DNA of 15,287 nt from an uncultured bacterium. GTDB lineage: Bacteria > Verrucomicrobiota > Lentisphaeria > Oligosphaerales > Oligosphaeraceae. Every line of letters starts with the position of its first letter. The first letter of the stretch is position 1. Shown here in pieces: positions 1 to 6,302 of the stretch. The DNA lies in the NCBI GenBank assembly GCA_900548225.1, contig URJM01000051.1:1-15287 (forward strand), given 5' to 3'. The position numbers were made by a program, and so were the translations under genes. The notes beneath the pieces are model-generated. The model worked only from the letters and a program-made list of their open reading frames with translations. It searched no databases and was not told the DNA's origin.

Positions 1-7
1 ATTTCCA

Positions 8-85
8 TATTTCGTGTGTTTCGTGTATTTCGTGGTTATGACTGTTTTGTCATTTTAGTGTCCATTCGTGTCCATTCGTGGTTCT
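8..85 (-). repeat. CACGAATGG-type interspersed repeat
   Basis: On the minus strand this reads as units of AACCACGAATGGACACGAATGG followed by AACCACGAAATACACGAAAC-like units, the same family as the larger array at 5018-5245. It abuts the end of the nucleotidyltransferase gene, and its leading AGAACC overlaps that gene's TAG stop. It codes for nothing visible. The window starts inside or next to the array, so its full length is unknown. Confidence 0.85.
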
Positions 86-1508
86 ATTTTTCCTCTTTCT
101 TTGTCCGCAGTGCATTATCGAGCCAATCCAGTGCTTCCGTCCGGTTTGCGAAGGGGTGTTCCAGTTCATAGTCTGCGCAGAATGCGAGGAATGCTCCCAG
201 GTCGGCATTGGGCTTGAAGCCTCGTTCAATAAGGTCCCTTCCGTTAATCGAGGGTTTTGGCGGATGCGGGCGTGCCTGTTCCTCCTTCCAGAGTCCGACC
301 ACCTGCCTATGGAGGTCGAGGATTCCGAAGGATGCGCTGGTGTCCAGCCTTAGGAGTTCAATCAGGAGCGGATACAGGGGGTCCTGGAAGTGCCGTCGTT
401 GTTTTGAGAGACGTGCCTTCGTTATCTGGGTGATTTCCATGTGCTGCCGCACGAGCGCCTTTGCGTTTGTGACCACCTCGGAGGGGAGTTTCAGGCGTTG
501 CATCACAACTTCCGCAAGTGTAGCGCCCTGGACATCGTGTCCGTTGAAGTGTATTCTGTCCTCTCCTTCCACGTATGTGAGTGGTTTTCCGATGTCGTGC
601 AGGAGTGCGCCCCAGCAGAGCCACCGCCATTCTGCGTGTGTTGCGGCCGCGAGCCGTCCCTCGCTGTCAAAGCGTTCATTGGCGGCGGGCGTCTCGCCGC
701 AGAATCTGATTCGTGTGAACGCCTCGTCCAGAAAACCCATCAGCTTGAGTTCATGTTGCCAGACATCCCCCTCGGGATGGTATTGCGGAGGCTGTGCGAC
801 GCCGCGTCCTGCCGCCACTTCGGGCAGGATTGCGTCAAGCAGGCCGGATTGCTCCATCAGAATCAGGCCCCGCGCCGAGACCCCGCAGAGGAGCATCTTC
901 TCGATTTCATCGCGGATGCGTTCCGAGGAGACGCAGGGAGTGACCTGCGGCGCCATTGCGCAGACCGCGCGCCATGTCTCCTCCTCGACATGGAAGCCCA
1001 GGACTGCCGCGAATCTGACTGCCCGCATTACGCGGAGCCGGTCTTCCTCGAATCGCCTGGCGGGATCTCCGACCGTCCGCAGTATCCGCGCCTTCAAATC
1101 CTTCTGCCCGTCGACAAAGTCCAGGAGCCTGTGCGCCATCGGGTCGTAGAGGAGTGCGTTGACTGTGAAGTCGCGTCTCATCACATCCTCCCGCATCCCG
1201 ACGAACCGGATTTCGTCCGGATGCCTCCCGTCGCTGTACTTTCCTTCGCCCCGAAAGGTTGTGACTTCGTAGTTTTCTCCGTCGCTTCCGGGGATGACGG
1301 TAGTTCCGAAGGCCCGTCCGACCGAGAAGCATTTTGGGAAGATTCCGGAGACCTGGTCTGGCGTTGCGCTTGTCGCGATATCCCAGTCGTGGGGAGTCTT
1401 TCCCAACAGTGCGTCGCGGACGCACCCCCCCGCCAGGACGGCGTCGAATCCGGCGTCCTGCAGTCGCCGGACAATGTCGATAGCATCGTGCGATGGGGTG
1501 ATTTCCAT
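84..1508 (-). CDS. cca: CCA tRNA nucleotidyltransferase / poly(A) polymerase family protein with HD domain
   Basis: This 474-residue protein is a class II nucleotidyltransferase that probably adds or repairs the CCA end of tRNA in the cytoplasm. The N-terminal head has the family signature GGCVRD (residues 27-32) followed by the catalytic DWD pair (D41, D43). Next come RRDFTVNALLYD and the neck motif with RRFEEDRLRVMRAVRFA. A C-terminal HD region reads LLHDIGKPLTY, then NGHDVQGA, as in bacterial CCA enzymes with phosphohydrolase activity. The ATG at 1508 was chosen because it lies 4 bases after the upstream gene's stop, has AGGA just upstream, and directly precedes the conserved head; a longer frame to 1559 would overlap that gene. 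It is the last gene of a three-gene minus-strand operon. Poly(A) polymerase activity cannot be excluded, because the two activities share this fold. Confidence 0.93.
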   Translation of the reverse strand: MEITPSHDAIDIVRRLQDAGFDAVLAGGCVRDALLGKTPHDWDIATSATPDQVSGIFPKCFSVGRAFGTTVIPGSDGENYEVTTFRGEGKYSDGRHPDEIRFVGMREDVMRRDFTVNALLYDPMAHRLLDFVDGQKDLKARILRTVGDPARRFEEDRLRVMRAVRFAAVLGFHVEEETWRAVCAMAPQVTPCVSSERIRDEIEKMLLCGVSARGLILMEQSGLLDAILPEVAAGRGVAQPPQYHPEGDVWQHELKLMGFLDEAFTRIRFCGETPAANERFDSEGRLAAATHAEWRWLCWGALLHDIGKPLTYVEGEDRIHFNGHDVQGATLAEVVMQRLKLPSEVVTNAKALVRQHMEITQITKARLSKQRRHFQDPLYPLLIELLRLDTSASFGILDLHRQVVGLWKEEQARPHPPKPSINGRDLIERGFKPNADLGAFLAFCADYELEHPFANRTEALDWLDNALRTKKEEK

Positions 1509-1512
1509 ATTC

Positions 1513-2979
1513 CTAGGGGGCGGGGGATTGTGCCGGGGATTCCTGTCCCTTGTCTTCACTGCGCAGCCTTTCCAGAAATTCCCTGACTGCCTTTTCGTAT
1601 TCCTGGGGGACTTCCACTGTCACCTTGTCCTTTGGCGTGTCCTTCATGACCTCTTCGTAGAAATCAACCACCTCCTGGTCAAGGATGAGGTCTTCCTCGA
1701 GGACAGGCCTCTCGATTCGGAGTCCCGCCAGGGTTCTGCATCGCGAGATTGCGGTGTAGAGCTGCCCGTGGGCGAAGCACCCGCGCCCAAGCTTCAGGTC
1801 CACATTGTCGAGTGTGACTCCCTGGGACTTGTGGATTGTAATCGCGTATGCGAGCTTGATTGGGATTTGGTGGAAGGTGCCGATTTCACGCTGGCGAATC
1901 GCTGTCCTCCCGGTAACACGGTCACGTTCGATGACATAGTCATAGTTGGACCACTTGTTCATTCCGAGGACGACCTCCTTGCCCTTGTCAAGGCGCACTG
2001 TGACCCTGGCGTCCTGTTCGGAAATGTCCGTGATTTCACCCATGTCGCCGTTGGCGTATTCGAAGTCTCCGTTGGGAAGATGCTTGTTGCAGAGAACCAT
2101 CACCCTGAGACCGACCTTCAACTCCAGGGTCGCCTCGGTGGGATAGTCCGCCTCACGAAAACGCCCGGAGACCGACGCCACGAATAGGACAGGCTCGCTT
2201 TCCAGACGCTCCTTCATCCTCGTGTTGATGGCGACGGCTTCGCGGTTGGTCGTGCAGAGGACGACGGGGGTCACCCCCTCGAAGCTCTTGTGGAGACAAC
2301 ACCTGTTCAACGCCTCGATGGCGTCCAGACGCTCCCCGCCGATTTCAATGTCCTCGTCAAGGAGACGGCCACGCCGGATGTTGTTCAGCAGGTGGATGAA
2401 GGTGGCGTCGTCCTTCTGGCGGTGGATGGTATTCAGGCAGATGCACTGGAATTTCGCATCCCTCCAAAGCTCTGTCTGGAAGGCGTATGCGCCTCCAAGC
2501 CTGTCGTTGATATAGGTGTTTTCCGCGACGCTCTTCACGACGGGTGGCAGCTGGAAGAAGTCTCCCACTAGAATTATCTGCTTGCCGCCAAAGGGCTTGC
2601 GTCGGTCCGCCCCACGCGCGAGGGTGCGAAGCCGGTGGTCAATCGCCGCAAATACATCGCTACGCACCATGGAGACTTCGTCGATGACGATGGTCTTGGT
2701 GGCGCGTATCAGGCTCTCGTGCTTCCGGCTGCCTATGTCCTCAATCATGTCGGGCATCAGAAGCCCGGGCTTCAGCAAAAGAAAGCTGTGTATCGTGGTC
2801 CCCTGGGCGTTGATGGCGGCGATTCCAGTGGGCGCCAGGAAGACGCATCCCTTGCCGCACCTCTTCCTGAATTCGCGGAGGATGGTGGTCTTGCCCGTGC
2901 CCGCATTGCCAGTCAGGAAGATGTTCCTTCCCGACATCATCGCCTGCAAGGCATTTTGCTGTTCCTGGTTGAGATCCAC
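1513..2979 (-). CDS. PIF1-like ATP-dependent DNA helicase
   Basis: This superfamily 1B helicase of 488 residues belongs to the PIF1/RecD2-like group, which unwinds DNA 5' to 3' and resolves G-quadruplexes or stalled structures. Walker A is GNAGTGKTT (K30), followed by APTGIAAINAQG and TIHSF, which is the PIF1 signature order. Motif II is IDEVSM, motif III LVGDFFQLPPV, and the C-terminal motif AITIHKSQGVTLDNV precedes YTAISRCRTLAGL. I chose GTG at 2979 as start because a strong GGGAGGAG site (2986-2993) stands 6 bases upstream and the PIF1 core follows at once. The upstream TTG at 3009 would add about ten residues but has no such site. The gene lies 57 bases after hldD and 4 bases before the nucleotidyltransferase gene, so all three are probably cotranscribed. 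Confidence 0.92.
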   Translation of the reverse strand: MDLNQEQQNALQAMMSGRNIFLTGNAGTGKTTILREFRKRCGKGCVFLAPTGIAAINAQGTTIHSFLLLKPGLLMPDMIEDIGSRKHESLIRATKTIVIDEVSMVRSDVFAAIDHRLRTLARGADRRKPFGGKQIILVGDFFQLPPVVKSVAENTYINDRLGGAYAFQTELWRDAKFQCICLNTIHRQKDDATFIHLLNNIRRGRLLDEDIEIGGERLDAIEALNRCCLHKSFEGVTPVVLCTTNREAVAINTRMKERLESEPVLFVASVSGRFREADYPTEATLELKVGLRVMVLCNKHLPNGDFEYANGDMGEITDISEQDARVTVRLDKGKEVVLGMNKWSNYDYVIERDRVTGRTAIRQREIGTFHQIPIKLAYAITIHKSQGVTLDNVDLKLGRGCFAHGQLYTAISRCRTLAGLRIERPVLEEDLILDQEVVDFYEEVMKDTPKDKVTVEVPQEYEKAVREFLERLRSEDKGQESPAQSPAP

Positions 2980-2985
2980 TCCCTG

Positions 2986-2993
2986 CTCCTCCC
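2986..2993 (-). promoter_or_regulatory. Ribosome binding site deciding the helicase start
   Basis: The minus strand reads GGGAGGAG with a 6-base spacer before GTG at 2979. This favours the GTG over the upstream TTG at 3009. Confidence 0.7.
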
Positions 2994-3036
2994 GCCATGC
3001 CCGTCTCAAGGAGGGACGTCTGGGCGGGGCATTTCG

Positions 3037-4056
3037 CTAGTCGCCCAGATGCGCGTGCCCCTTGAGGTATGCGACATATTCCCTGGCGGCCTCCTCCAGG
3101 GTCATGAGGGGAGCCGTGTAGCCGGCCTTGCGGATCTTCGAAATGTCCAGGCAGGTGTAATACTGGTATCTCTCCCTGAGCTCCTCGGGCATCTCGATGT
3201 ACCGGATGTCCACGGGCTTGTCCATGGCGGCGAACATTGCCTTCGCCAGGTCGTTCCAGGAACGCGTCGCCCCAAAGCCGATGTTGTAGAGCCCCGTGCA
3301 GGATGCCCCCTCGTTCATGAAGAAAATCGTCATGCGGGCGGCGTCACGGACGTAGAGGAAGTCCCGCACCTGCTCGCCGTCTGCGTATTCGGGACGGTAG
3401 CTCTTGAAGAGTGAAACATGCCCCGACTGGGTAATCTGCTCAAAGCAGCGCAGGAGCATGCTGCGCATCTTGCCCTTGTGGTATTCGTTGGGACCGAAGA
3501 CATTCGAGTATTTGACGCCGACGAAGGAGGCCAGCCCTGGGCGCTGCGGAGCCAGAAGCCCCCGCCTGAGGAGATACTGGTCGAAGATCTGCTTCGAATA
3601 GCCGTATTTGTTGAGGGGGCGGAGCTGGTCGATGGAGTCTTCATCGTCCTTGAATCCAGCCTCGCCGTCGCCGTATGTCGCGGCGGAGGATGCGTAGATC
3701 ATCCGGATGTTTCGCCTCTGGCAGTATTCCGCCAGTAGCTTGCCGCTGTCGAAGTTGTTGTCGACGAGGTATGATGCGTCAGGCTCGGTGGTGTCGGAGC
3801 AGTTTCCCAGGTGGAAGACTGTCTGGAAGGGGTATTCGGCGTCGTGGATTCCCGCGTAGAGGTCGCCGTAGAAGTCCGAGTCCTTCTCAAAGTAGTCCGC
3901 AAACTTGAGCGCACGCAGATTCTGCCACTTCTCACCCTCGCCAAGATGGTCGACGATGACAATCTTCTCGTATCCCATCTGGTTGAGCTCGTAGACAATC
4001 GCGCTGCCAATGAGCCCTGCGCCGCCCGTCACCAGAATCCAACTGTTCTTGTCCAT
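3037..4056 (-). CDS. hldD: ADP-L-glycero-D-manno-heptose 6-epimerase
   Basis: This 339-residue short-chain dehydrogenase/reductase-fold epimerase converts ADP-D-glycero- to ADP-L-glycero-D-manno-heptose, the last step in making the heptose donor for lipopolysaccharide inner core. The Rossmann motif TGGAGLIGS is at residues 10-18. DHLGEGEKWQNL resembles the equivalent segment of E. coli HldD. The catalytic region has SSAATYGD (from residue 123) and the YxxxK pair at Y151/K155. The following GVKYSNVFGPNEYHKGKM matches the family's second lysine and substrate loop. Start ATG 4056 has AAGGAG nine bases upstream (4066-4071). It heads the operon with the helicase and the nucleotidyltransferase. The gene implies an outer membrane with heptose-containing LPS. 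Confidence 0.94.
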   Translation of the reverse strand: MDKNSWILVTGGAGLIGSAIVYELNQMGYEKIVIVDHLGEGEKWQNLRALKFADYFEKDSDFYGDLYAGIHDAEYPFQTVFHLGNCSDTTEPDASYLVDNNFDSGKLLAEYCQRRNIRMIYASSAATYGDGEAGFKDDEDSIDQLRPLNKYGYSKQIFDQYLLRRGLLAPQRPGLASFVGVKYSNVFGPNEYHKGKMRSMLLRCFEQITQSGHVSLFKSYRPEYADGEQVRDFLYVRDAARMTIFFMNEGASCTGLYNIGFGATRSWNDLAKAMFAAMDKPVDIRYIEMPEELRERYQYYTCLDISKIRKAGYTAPLMTLEEAAREYVAYLKGHAHLGD

Positions 4057-4088
4057 GGAAATTGACTCCTTGCTATTGTGGTAATCGG

Positions 4089-4874
4089 TTATCTGTCCAA
4101 ATTGTCTGTCGGTGAGAAGATTCTGGGATTCATTTCACCCCCGTTTTTCCCTTGCCATTGGGCGAGTGCCATTTCGAATCCGGGGGAGGGGGCGGCCGCT
4201 ATCAGAAACATGGGGCACTGGAACTCCCTGGCTAGGCGACTGAAAAAATCCCCGATGGTCTCCCCGTCCAGCGTCCCCTTGTGGAACATGAAGAAGAGTT
4301 CGCCTTTGTTTCCCATGGCGGAGATTGCGCCGTCGCATTCGTCCAGCCATAGGATGGTGGCTCCGTACTTCTTCGCCTCGCTTCTGATGGAGGGATACTC
4401 CCGGTCTGGCCACTCCGCCGCCGCTGCAAAACGCCCGCGGGAACCCCCCATGGGATAATGCTTCCCAAGGCCAAGACGATTAATGTAGCGGCGGGCAGTC
4501 CGGCGGCAGATGTGGACCCCGAAGGCCACGCCCACAAACTCCACAATGGCCTCGGAATTCCATAGCGATGAGGCAAGACCCAACTGGTCGGGTAGCCCGC
4601 CCCACAACGCACGGGCCAGGCTGGATTGCTGCGCAGGGGAAAGCTTCGCGCCTTGGGCCGGAGCCGGACCACGTCGACGCTCCGTCAGAAGCTGGCCGCC
4701 ATTCGCGCGCATCCCCGCAAACCAATTGGAGATGGTCTGGGTGGAAATGCAAAGCTTCTTCGCAGTCTCGTAGGCAGTCGCGCCAGACAAAAACTCAACA
4801 AGGGCCAGATGACGGTGATGGTCGCGAACCTGAAAGGACGCAATCTTCAGGTTGATGGTGGCTTGCTTCTTCAT
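4089..4874 (-). pseudogene. IS630-like transposase remnant: helix-turn-helix region with incomplete DDE domain
   Basis: The frame encodes 261 residues from ATG 4874. The first half is typical of IS630/Tc1-type transposases: a helix-turn-helix (LVEFLSGATAYETAKKLCIS followed by TISNWF), a basic GPAPAQGAKLSP linker, and a second winged-helix segment with FGVHICRRTARRYINRLGL. The catalytic domain starts with ILWLDECDG, whose D is the expected first DDE residue. Where the second D should be the protein reads MFLIAAAPSPGF, and it ends soon after without an E-containing helix, so it is shorter than the roughly 340-residue family norm. Terminal inverted repeats are not convincing. The reading frame stays open upstream to 5144, but that stretch is only the CACGAA repeat read in reverse. 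I infer an inactivated or domesticated element. Confidence 0.72.
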
Positions 4875-5017
4875 GACGGGATCATACACCCAAAACAAAG
4901 GTAACAGCCTTAATCTAGCATCCCAATTAACTATGTCCAAAACAATACGGCGGACTATTGACCCCAAGGTGCTCAAAGGGCATCCGCCCCTGAATATGTC
5001 CCCCAGGGCGATAATGG
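4875..5017. other. Intergenic stretch upstream of the transposase remnant
   Basis: No gene is supported here. The stretch holds TGTCCAAAACAATACGGCGGAC (4934-4955), flanked by inverted TGTCC/GGAC. It shares the start TGTCCAAA with 4095-4102 at the other end of the remnant, but in direct rather than inverted orientation. It may include the old element's end. Confidence 0.4.
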
Positions 5018-5245
5018 AACCACGTATGGACACGAATGGGTGGGAGGGAACCACGAAACACACGAAAGGGACGAAAGGACAATTCAGAACCACGAATGGA
5101 CACGAATGGACACGAAAGGGAAATTCAGAACCACGAATGGACACGAATGGGCACGAATGGGTGGGAGGAAACCACGAAACACACGAAACACACGAAAGAG
5201 AAATTCAGAACCACGAATGGACACGAATGGGTGGGAGGTAACCAC
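5018..5245 (+). repeat. CACGAATGG / CACGAAACA higher-order repeat array
   Basis: The array alternates two blocks: AACCACGAATGGACACGAATGG, ending in GTGGGAGG, and AACCACGAAACACACGAAA, ending in AATTCAGAA. About three irregular higher-order copies are present, with some units duplicated or missing. Block starts are well conserved (AGAACCACG at 5088, 5129 and 5208). It is not a CRISPR: the units have no unique spacers. Translations through it are low complexity and not genes. The same family appears inverted at the left edge of the window. Confidence 0.88.
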
Positions 5246-5263
5246 TTTAGCCACTCTCAAGTC

Positions 5264-5290
5264 AATTTGTCTCTTTTTAGGAGACAGATT
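5264..5290. other. Hairpin, 10-base arms
   Basis: AATTTGTCTC and GAGACAGATT form a stem with one non-Watson-Crick pair around a 7-base loop. It lies downstream of the minus-strand PLD gene and could end its transcript, but no T tract follows on that strand, so the terminator role is uncertain. Confidence 0.4.
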
Positions 5291-5318
5291 GAAAAGAAGC
5301 AGTCCGGAATAACGCAAA

Positions 5319-5339
5319 ATCCGATTTGCAAATGCGGAT
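5319..5339. other. Palindrome centred on ATTTGCAAAT
   Basis: A perfect 10-base palindrome is extended by ATCCG on one side and CGGAT on the other, offset by one extra G. It lies between the PLD gene's stop and the hairpin at 5264. It may be a protein-binding site or a transcript-end structure. The rest of 5246-5436 shows no gene. Confidence 0.4.
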
Positions 5340-5436
5340 CTCCAGGCATGCTGACCACATAGGTCGCGAATGCTCTTCAGGGGAAAAGTCACGAGAAAAC
5401 TGTTTTTCACGGGGAAAACGCCAAAAGGGACAATAG

Positions 5437-5961
5437 CTAACCAAGCGGGCCGTCTCCGCAGAACTTCTTTCGTCCGCAGGTTGCACAGTATGCGCCACGC
5501 CAGACGGCGTCGAAATGCTCGGATAACGGGACGACTAATGACGGCTCATCCGTCAGGATCCCGTTCTCGAAGTTTCTGCGATTGTCACTCTTGGCTCCCA
5601 GGCCGGCTCCCGTCAGATTGGCGCTGCCGAAATAGGCTCTAGTGCAATCGGCGATGATGCACTTGAAATGGACGCGGGGGCAGAGCACCCTCTCCATCTG
5701 CGTCCACAACCGCGGAAAGCGGTCGAAGTCCTGGCGGAATTTGGGCCCGGGCTCCTTGGCATGGATCAGGCGAATGGCCACGCCACGCCCAAGTAGGGAA
5801 TCCAGCACCTGTAGGAACGGAACCATCTCTGCATGGCCTGGCATGGCGACATACATGTCCTTGATATCCGCCGTGGCGATCCACAGCCGATTCCGTGTCC
5901 TGGGGACAATGTCGCAGATGACCTTGCCATAGATTTCCTTGTCCGATAAGAAGCTTATCAT
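5437..5961 (-). CDS. Small phospholipase D-like (single HKD) protein, putative nuclease
   Basis: This 174-residue protein has one PLD catalytic motif: H98-x-K100-x4-D105, then G112-S113-x-N115 (GSANLTGAG). It also has the typical earlier strand LWIATADI and a later NFENGILTDEP strand. Single-HKD proteins such as Nuc or BfiI work as dimers and cleave phosphodiester bonds, so a nuclease role is likely. The tail carries C159-x2-C162-x5-C168, a possible metal ligand set unusual for this family. ATG 5961 was chosen because GGAGGT (5971-5976) stands nine bases upstream; a longer TTG start at 6000 would lie inside the sigma-54 promoter at 5990-6006. It is divergent from the DUF262 gene and shares its control region. 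There is no signal peptide, so it is probably cytoplasmic. Confidence 0.85.
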   Translation of the reverse strand: MISFLSDKEIYGKVICDIVPRTRNRLWIATADIKDMYVAMPGHAEMVPFLQVLDSLLGRGVAIRLIHAKEPGPKFRQDFDRFPRLWTQMERVLCPRVHFKCIIADCTRAYFGSANLTGAGLGAKSDNRRNFENGILTDEPSLVVPLSEHFDAVWRGAYCATCGRKKFCGDGPLG

Positions 5962-5970
5962 GGTATTGTG

Positions 5971-5976
5971 ACCTCC
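5971..5976 (-). promoter_or_regulatory. Ribosome binding site deciding the PLD start
   Basis: GGAGGT on the minus strand, nine bases before ATG 5961, rules in this start over the in-frame TTG at 6000. Confidence 0.75.
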
Positions 5977-5989
5977 GATGATTCCCGGC

Positions 5990-6006
5990 AGCAACTCCAA
6001 TGCCAG
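5990..6006 (-). promoter_or_regulatory. Sigma-54 (-24/-12) promoter of the PLD gene
   Basis: The minus strand reads CTGGCATTGGAGTTGCT. The GG (-25/-24) and GC (-13/-12) pairs are exactly 12 bases apart, as sigma-54 requires. The predicted start is near 5979, giving an 18-base leader that contains the GGAGGT site. It matches the other three promoters in the island. Confidence 0.75.
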
Positions 6007-6060
6007 GGGGAAAGACAGGGAAATGGAATCATTGTAAAAACGCCCGGGCCATTCAGAAAA

Positions 6061-6075
6061 TGACCAGAATGGTCA
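6061..6075. promoter_or_regulatory. Perfect dyad TGACCA-gaa-TGGTCA, putative activator or operator site
   Basis: Two perfect inverted hexamers are separated by three bases. The site lies between the divergent PLD and DUF262 promoters, about 90 bases upstream of the predicted PLD start and about 180 from the DUF262 start. Its half-site also occurs in the dyad at 10338-10354. I infer an enhancer-binding-protein site shared by both promoters. Confidence 0.6.
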
Positions 6076-6170
6076 GAAATAGAACAGTGTATATGTCGAT
6101 TGTCTTTACTTTCCAGGCCTGTCTGTATTCTCTCCTGCTGATGCCTTCAGCAATCCTGCCGCAATTCTCG

Positions 6171-6187
6171 TGGTAAGTGTATTATTC
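6171..6187. promoter_or_regulatory. Putative upstream activator site (TGGTAA half-site) of the DUF262 gene
   Basis: CGTGGTAAGTG (6169-6179) recurs exactly at 10336-10346 upstream of the FtsK-like gene. The second half of the dyad is degenerate here. The centre is about 71 bases upstream of the predicted start site near 6250. Confidence 0.55.
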
Positions 6188-6222
6188 AAGGTGAATGTTT
6201 GTCTATTCCATGGAGTCTATCC

Positions 6223-6239
6223 TTGGCACATGGATTGCT
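6223..6239 (+). promoter_or_regulatory. Sigma-54 (-24/-12) promoter of the DUF262 gene
   Basis: TTGGCACATGGATTGCT is a near-ideal sigma-54 element, with GG at 6225-6226 and GC at 6237-6238. Transcription should start near 6250, 53 bases before ATG 6303. Confidence 0.82.
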
Positions 6240-6302
6240 AAAATCCTTCAGTCTCTGGTCCGTCCTGTTGACTTGTGACAGCCAAAACCGTAGGAGAAAA
6301 CC

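Noticed and set aside
208..1586. Long plus-strand open frames opposite the nucleotidyltransferase gene
   Set aside because: Arg/Ser/Cys-rich antisense translations without motifs; the minus strand shows every CCA-enzyme signature.
4085..4960. Terminal inverted repeats of the IS630 remnant
   Set aside because: TGTCCAAA occurs at 4095 and 4934 in direct, not inverted, orientation; the best inverted match is short and gapped, so no element ends can be set.
4875..5144. N-terminal extension of the transposase-like protein
   Set aside because: It reads through the CACGAA repeat in reverse (SIRGS, VHSCPF) and has no domain character; ATG 4874 starts the recognisable domain.
5018..5245. CRISPR array
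   Set aside because: Units are near-identical throughout with no unique spacers, no leader and no cas genes nearby.
5962..6000. TTG start at 6000 for the PLD protein
   Set aside because: It lies inside the sigma-54 box and has no ribosome binding site; ATG 5961 has GGAGGT.
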